This document shows positions 60,737 to 64,000 of a stretch of DNA of 64,000 nucleotides, one piece after another (position 1 is the stretch's first letter; each line of letters opens with the position of its first letter). Position numbers and translations under genes: made by a program. Location: NCBI RefSeq assembly GCF_019801215.1, contig NZ_JAHVJO010000004.1, positions 1-64,000 of the forward strand. Reading direction: 5' to 3'. The notes under the pieces are model-generated. The model was not told the DNA's origin and did not search any database. It was given only the letters and a program-made list of their open reading frames with translations. The stretch is from Fictibacillus nanhaiensis. Its GTDB lineage: Bacteria; Bacillota; Bacilli; Bacillales; Fictibacillaceae.

Positions 60737-60862
60737 TGAAATTTTTTATGATCCTTCAAAAATATTTATGATCCTTCAAATTTGTTTATGAGCCTTGAAA
60801 ATTTTTTATGGTCCTTCAAAAGTTTTTATGATCCTTCAAATAAATTTATAGGCTTTTCGACA
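60737..60862. repeat. 20-nt tandem array, family A copy 3
   Basis: Six 20-nt units start at 60741 and repeat exactly every 20 nt (core TTTATGATCCTTCAAA, four variable bases). The last unit is TTTATAGGCTTTTCGACA. It lies between glnS and a convergent peptidase gene. Confidence 0.88.
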
Positions 60863-60885
60863 AAGTAAACCGAACAAACTCTTCA

Positions 60886-61410
60886 CTATCTTACTGGTGG
60901 TCTCTCCCCATACTGCAGCTCACGAATACTTAAGCCGAAATCCATCTCTAGGTGGGGATAGTCCTTAAAGCCATACCAATCTCCACCCCATGAAAATCCT
61001 TGCTCCTTCGCAATTGCCACGACTTCCATCCAATCCGACTTTCCATTCTTATTATCATCCCGCTTCAAGTCCCACACAACCGTTCCGTCTTTTAGCTGAA
61101 GTGCGAAATCTATCGCAAGGCCATAATTATGGTATGACTCCCCACCTTCCACATGAGTCACAACTGTTCCTTCCTCAGTCCGTCCGCGCGCATAAAGTTC
61201 ATCCTGCTCCTCGGCTGAACGGAAATCATCCGTTATCACGATTGTTATTCCTTTTTGAGCAGCTCTTTGTATCAGCTGGTCTCTTTTTTCTGCAACAATC
61301 GGATGAAGCTGCGTTGGCATCGGCACGTTCTTCTTTCGCATTTCATCTATTACAAAATAAAATATAACTCCTAAAATTAATACAAAAAGAATGGTTTTCA
61401 TCGATTTCAC
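60886..61410 (-). CDS. M15-family peptidoglycan peptidase (CwlK-like)
   Basis: About 174 residues with an N-terminal membrane anchor (TILFVLILGVIFYFVI) and an extracytoplasmic M15 domain. Zinc ligands are visible in YHNYGLAIDF (His and Asp) and PHLEMD (His), with the R-x-x-x-EQ start DDFRSAEEQDELYARGR. Relatives cut L-Ala-D-Glu or D-Ala-D-Ala bonds. The start is unclear: GGAGGG lies 11-12 bases before GTG 61408-61410, which I use; TTG 61417-61419 is too close to that site, and ATG 61399-61401 has none. Confidence 0.78.
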   Translation of the reverse strand: MKSMKTILFVLILGVIFYFVIDEMRKKNVPMPTQLHPIVAEKRDQLIQRAAQKGITIVITDDFRSAEEQDELYARGRTEEGTVVTHVEGGESYHNYGLAIDFALQLKDGTVVWDLKRDDNKNGKSDWMEVVAIAKEQGFSWGGDWYGFKDYPHLEMDFGLSIRELQYGERPPVR

Positions 61411-61578
61411 TTGAGGCAATTCCCTCCATTATTCTTGCAATTTATTAAAGCGCTCTTCACTTATCACTTTCGGTTTAAATCCACCAAGCTCCATGTACTC
61501 AATTTCAACTTATACATCCCTCTTTAAATTTACCATAATCTTCATTTTAAGAGATAGTAAATACAAAACGTTATCCAC

Positions 61579-61609
61579 TAAAAAAGACCAGGTCAATCCC
61601 TGATCTTTG
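61579..61609 (-). terminator. Terminator of the RsbR-type gene
   Basis: AAAGATCAGG pairs with CCTGGTCTTT on the minus strand, followed by T-rich sequence. Confidence 0.75.
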
Positions 61610-61625
61610 TAGGTTTTGTATAGTG

Positions 61626-62456
61626 TTATTTGGAAGAAATCGCTTGGGCAAGATTCGATTTAATGGCTACATTTTCAAAAGAAAGACCTAGCTGTACAGC
61701 CGTTTGCGCGATTTCAGGACGGATCCCGGAAAGAGTCGCTTTAACACCGATAAGCCCAAGTGTTTCAATCAATTGAAAAATTTGTTGCGCAACCATCGTA
61801 TCAATTATAAGAACTCCAGATAAGTCGATCAATAAATGTGAAATTTCTTTTTCCGTACACTGTTCTAACGTGTTTTCAACGATTAATTTCGCTCTTGTGG
61901 TATCAATTATTCCGATGAGTGGAAGCAGGCCCATATGATCATTAAGAGCTATGACGGGTGAACTTAATTCATCAATCATTTCTTGTTGTGCGTTTAATTT
62001 TTGCTGAGCGAATTTTTGGTGTTCTTCCACAAACCATGAAATAAGTTTACTGAACGTATCATTAACGGTTTCAAACCATAAATCGATTTCTTCTTCAGAA
62101 TAATCGCCCTTATGTAGAGCAACAAATTCTTTTATAAGAGCACGATATTGTTTCTCTACTCTAAAGAATTCCTGCATGACACCTGTTAGTGGGGTGTTTA
62201 AATGTTCTTCGTCTTGAGCAACTCTTACAACCCATTCCTCGAAGTCTTTTAAGAACTCTTCTTCCTCTTTGATGAATACTTCGCAACAATGCAGATGAAA
62301 ATCATGATTTTGTTTCTTTAATGTGGCAATGATTTTAGGGTTAGTAGACGCATAGACTCCTGAAGCCGTGCTTTTATCAATAGAATCATACCATTCCTCT
62401 GTCAGTCGCCACGTATTATCAATCAAAAAAGAATATAATTTTTCATTTTTTGGCAT
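61626..62456 (-). CDS. RsbR-type stressosome STAS protein (RsbRD-like)
   Basis: A 276-residue protein. The N-terminal 155 residues form a helical, non-heme-globin-like sensor domain (YRALIKEFVALHKGD), and the C-terminal STAS domain (about 160-270) has LLIDLSGVLIIDTMVAQQIF with phosphorylatable Ser/Thr positions, and ATLSGIRPEIAQTA. This is the RsbRA-RsbRD layout of stressosome proteins that feed SigB. The length and divergent N terminus fit RsbRD (YojH). No RsbS or RsbT is adjacent. Confidence 0.82.
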   Translation of the reverse strand: MPKNEKLYSFLIDNTWRLTEEWYDSIDKSTASGVYASTNPKIIATLKKQNHDFHLHCCEVFIKEEEEFLKDFEEWVVRVAQDEEHLNTPLTGVMQEFFRVEKQYRALIKEFVALHKGDYSEEEIDLWFETVNDTFSKLISWFVEEHQKFAQQKLNAQQEMIDELSSPVIALNDHMGLLPLIGIIDTTRAKLIVENTLEQCTEKEISHLLIDLSGVLIIDTMVAQQIFQLIETLGLIGVKATLSGIRPEIAQTAVQLGLSFENVAIKSNLAQAISSK

Positions 62457-62552
62457 CTTTTACACCCCTTTTTCATAACGTCTATTTCTCTGTGTGACGT
62501 ACTTCCTCAATCATATCTCTCAGTAAATCTTTTTACAATTATTTGGCAGGTG

Positions 62553-62783
62553 TTAATCTTCATCCTTCGCGTCCCAATCTTCCGGGATCGGTTCACTTAA
62601 ATAGTCTTCTACTAGTTTTTTATATTTTTCTAGTTGTTCAAAGTGTGTGTTGAACTGCTCCTTATTAATGAGATGCTGAGTCCCATCAAAGGTTGTTCGT
62701 ATTTTCCTCTGCTGAATTAAGCTCTCTACCACTGTCTCTGGCATTGATAAGTATTCCGCTGTTTCTTTTATTGTTAAGTACAT
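62553..62783 (-). CDS. Excisionase-like HTH protein
   Basis: A 76-residue protein with an N-terminal MerR/excisionase-type HTH (MYLTIKETAEYLSMPETVVESLIQ) and an acidic C-terminal tail. The ATG at 62781-62783 is preceded by AAGGAAATG; a longer frame from 62834 has no support. Such proteins can be regulators rather than phage excisionases; no integrase is nearby. It is 40 bp downstream of the oxidoreductase gene in the same direction. Confidence 0.65.
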   Translation of the reverse strand: MYLTIKETAEYLSMPETVVESLIQQRKIRTTFDGTQHLINKEQFNTHFEQLEKYKKLVEDYLSEPIPEDWDAKDED

Positions 62784-62823
62784 GCAATCATTTCCTTTTT
62801 CGTTATCTCGTCTGATAAAAGTG

Positions 62824-63780
62824 TTATATTCCAATTACTAGTTTACCTGATTTTGCTCGAGATACACATGTTAAAATGCTTCTTTGTGCGTTTTTTTGAT
62901 CTTCTGTTAAGAACGAATCGCAATGATCGATCTCCCCTTTTAATACAGGTATCTCACAAGTTCCACAACGACCCATTCGGCATGAATAAGGTGCCTCAAC
63001 ATTATTGTGAAGAAGCGCCTCTAACAATGTTTGTTCTTTTGCAACTTGTATAACCTCTCCGTTTTTCGTTATGACTTGAAAAGGCTCTACATTCATTGGT
63101 TGTACCGGAACAAAATGCTCCAAATGAATGGATGATTTCGGATAGCCTATGCCGAGAGCAGCCTCTGTAAATTCCTGAATAAATGAAACTGGACCGCAAA
63201 AGTAGATATGAGTTCCAATCGGATGCTTTTCTAGTGAGGATGTGGAAACACGATTATGTTGCTTCGAAAAGTAAAAGTGACTCTGATTTGAGAAGTGTTT
63301 CCGTAAATAATCATAAAAAGCACACACCTCTTTTGATTTTGACGCGTAGTGAAGCTCAAATGACGAACCTTTGTCGCTCAGTTCTTGAATCATTGACAAA
63401 AATGGCGTAATTCCGATTCCAGCCGCATAAAACACATGATGCTTTGCTTTAAAGCTCAATGGAAAGTCATTTTTCGGGTAGCTGATATGGAGCTCGTCCC
63501 CAACCTTTATCTGTTCGTGCCAAAAAAGAGATCCACCCTTTGAAGCATTACTTAACCGAACAGCAATTTGATATTGATCAGTTTTATCTGGATTGCTAGT
63601 TAAGGAGTATTGCCTGATGATGAACCCATCTTCCCTTTTAAGATAGGTAGCAATATGTGCGCCACTATTGAACCTCGGAAGTAATTTTCCCTCAACAGAA
63701 GCAAGAATAAACCTCTTAACGTCATTTGTTTCTTGGTAGATTTCCTTTATATAGACAGGTATTGTTTTTTCTTTATACAA
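62824..63780 (-). CDS. Ferredoxin-type oxidoreductase, probable dimethylamine monooxygenase reductase
   Basis: A 318-residue protein with an FAD/FMN-binding N-terminal domain (IRQYSLTSNP), an NAD(P)-binding middle (FYAAGIGITPFLSM; YFCGPVSFI) and a C-terminal plant-type [2Fe-2S] ferredoxin domain (CRMGRCGTC plus a fourth Cys in LTCVSR). This is the vanillate-demethylase/PDR reductase architecture. The TTG start at 63778-63780 follows AGGAG. The preceding partial gene resembles DmmA, which supports a dimethylamine monooxygenase role; on its own the specificity would be open. Confidence 0.8.
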   Translation of the reverse strand: MYKEKTIPVYIKEIYQETNDVKRFILASVEGKLLPRFNSGAHIATYLKREDGFIIRQYSLTSNPDKTDQYQIAVRLSNASKGGSLFWHEQIKVGDELHISYPKNDFPLSFKAKHHVFYAAGIGITPFLSMIQELSDKGSSFELHYASKSKEVCAFYDYLRKHFSNQSHFYFSKQHNRVSTSSLEKHPIGTHIYFCGPVSFIQEFTEAALGIGYPKSSIHLEHFVPVQPMNVEPFQVITKNGEVIQVAKEQTLLEALLHNNVEAPYSCRMGRCGTCEIPVLKGEIDHCDSFLTEDQKNAQRSILTCVSRAKSGKLVIGI

Positions 63781-63793
63781 GTGACACTCACTC

Positions 63794-64000
63794 CTAAAGT
63801 TTCGCCACATAACCTAAAAAAGCATGATGGTGAGTAGAGTAATGATCAGATATGGAAAGGACTAATCCACACTGCTCACACGTAATTTCAATTTCTTTTT
63901 CTTTCGCTTCGTTTATACCATGACATCTGCAGCAAAATATTTTCCTGACTACTTCTCCGTACACAACATATTGTGCTTCCTCAGCAGAAAAACCGATCTC
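63794..64000 (-). CDS. Partial gene, probable dimethylamine monooxygenase subunit DmmA-like
   Basis: The last 68 codons of a minus-strand gene cut by the window edge. The visible part has a Cys-rich zinc or metal site (CCRCHG and CEQCG) and ends SISDHYSTHHHAFLGYVAKL. That SDHYS-containing terminus is what I recall of DmmA-family proteins. Its stop codon overlaps the ribosome site of the reductase gene (TAGGAG), so the two are one operon. Confidence 0.6.
   Translation of the reverse strand, partial: EIGFSAEEAQYVVYGEVVRKIFCCRCHGINEAKEKEIEITCEQCGLVLSISDHYSTHHHAFLGYVAKL

Noticed and set aside
61446-61523. Short minus-strand frame (MELGGFKPKVISEERFNKLQE) upstream of the CwlK-like gene
   Set aside because: It looks protein-like but is only 21 codons with no ribosome site; it may be a gene remnant, but I cannot support it.

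Overview
The window reads as a chromosomal segment of a moderately low-GC, endospore-forming Bacillaceae species. The evidence is a complete set of GerP spore-coat germination proteins, a KinB-like sporulation kinase, a bacillithiol gene (bshB2), the qoxABCD quinol oxidase, the treP-treA-treR trehalose operon, AGGAGG-type ribosome binding sites and intrinsic terminators after most genes. I cannot fix the genus. I see no rRNA, tRNA, phage, transposon or CRISPR array. Most of it is ordinary core and semi-core gene content; the unusual material is regulatory leaders, short genes and intergenic repeats. || Layout. 0-3.4 kb: an RsgA-like GTPase behind a leader that looks like a ribosome-controlled attenuator, an NAD-binding reductase, and a peroxiredoxin whose catalytic cysteine codon is TGA with a hairpin at SECIS-like spacing. 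3.4-9.6 kb: a Bax-inhibitor-1 family membrane protein, unassigned small proteins, a structured leader RNA, and an antibiotic-resistance-type ABC-F protein with its own attenuator. 9.6-12.6 kb: gerP genes split into two divergent units, each ending in an alpha-crystallin protein. 12.7-20.5 kb: a YedF/DsrE-like protein, a YggT protein, an AAC(3)-like acetyltransferase, an NhaC antiporter and the trehalose operon with its operators. 20.5-25.7 kb: pdxK, yojF-bshB2 and proBA. 25.8-31.6 kb: qoxABCD and the cystine transporter tcyP. || 31.9-41.4 kb: small proteins, two housekeeping-type ABC-F proteins (YfmM and YfmR types), a NERD protein, putP, fni and a GNAT. 41.4-50.8 kb: a KinB-like kinase, the heterodimeric exporter yfiBC, a CDF metal transporter, an amino-acid symporter and a split ThrE exporter. 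50.9-58.8 kb: a LacI regulator with a divergent small membrane protein, an ECF sigma factor with its DUF4179 anti-sigma, an ArsR-controlled ABC-2 exporter, a SIMPL protein and an M19 dipeptidase. 59-64 kb: glutaminyl-tRNA synthetase, a CwlK-like peptidase, an RsbR-type STAS protein, and the end of a probable dimethylamine monooxygenase operon cut by the window edge. || Three themes recur. First, ribosome-linked control: two different genes (rsgA-like and ABC-F) have promoter, tiny uORF and terminator leaders with complementary segments. Second, possible selenium biology: a TGA-containing peroxiredoxin plus a protein resembling the C-terminal half of YedF. Third, exactly periodic intergenic arrays: one 20-nt family at three loci sharing a terminal unit, and two 21-nt families at one locus each. 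All functional calls come from reading the sequence and recalling protein families; no searches were run.
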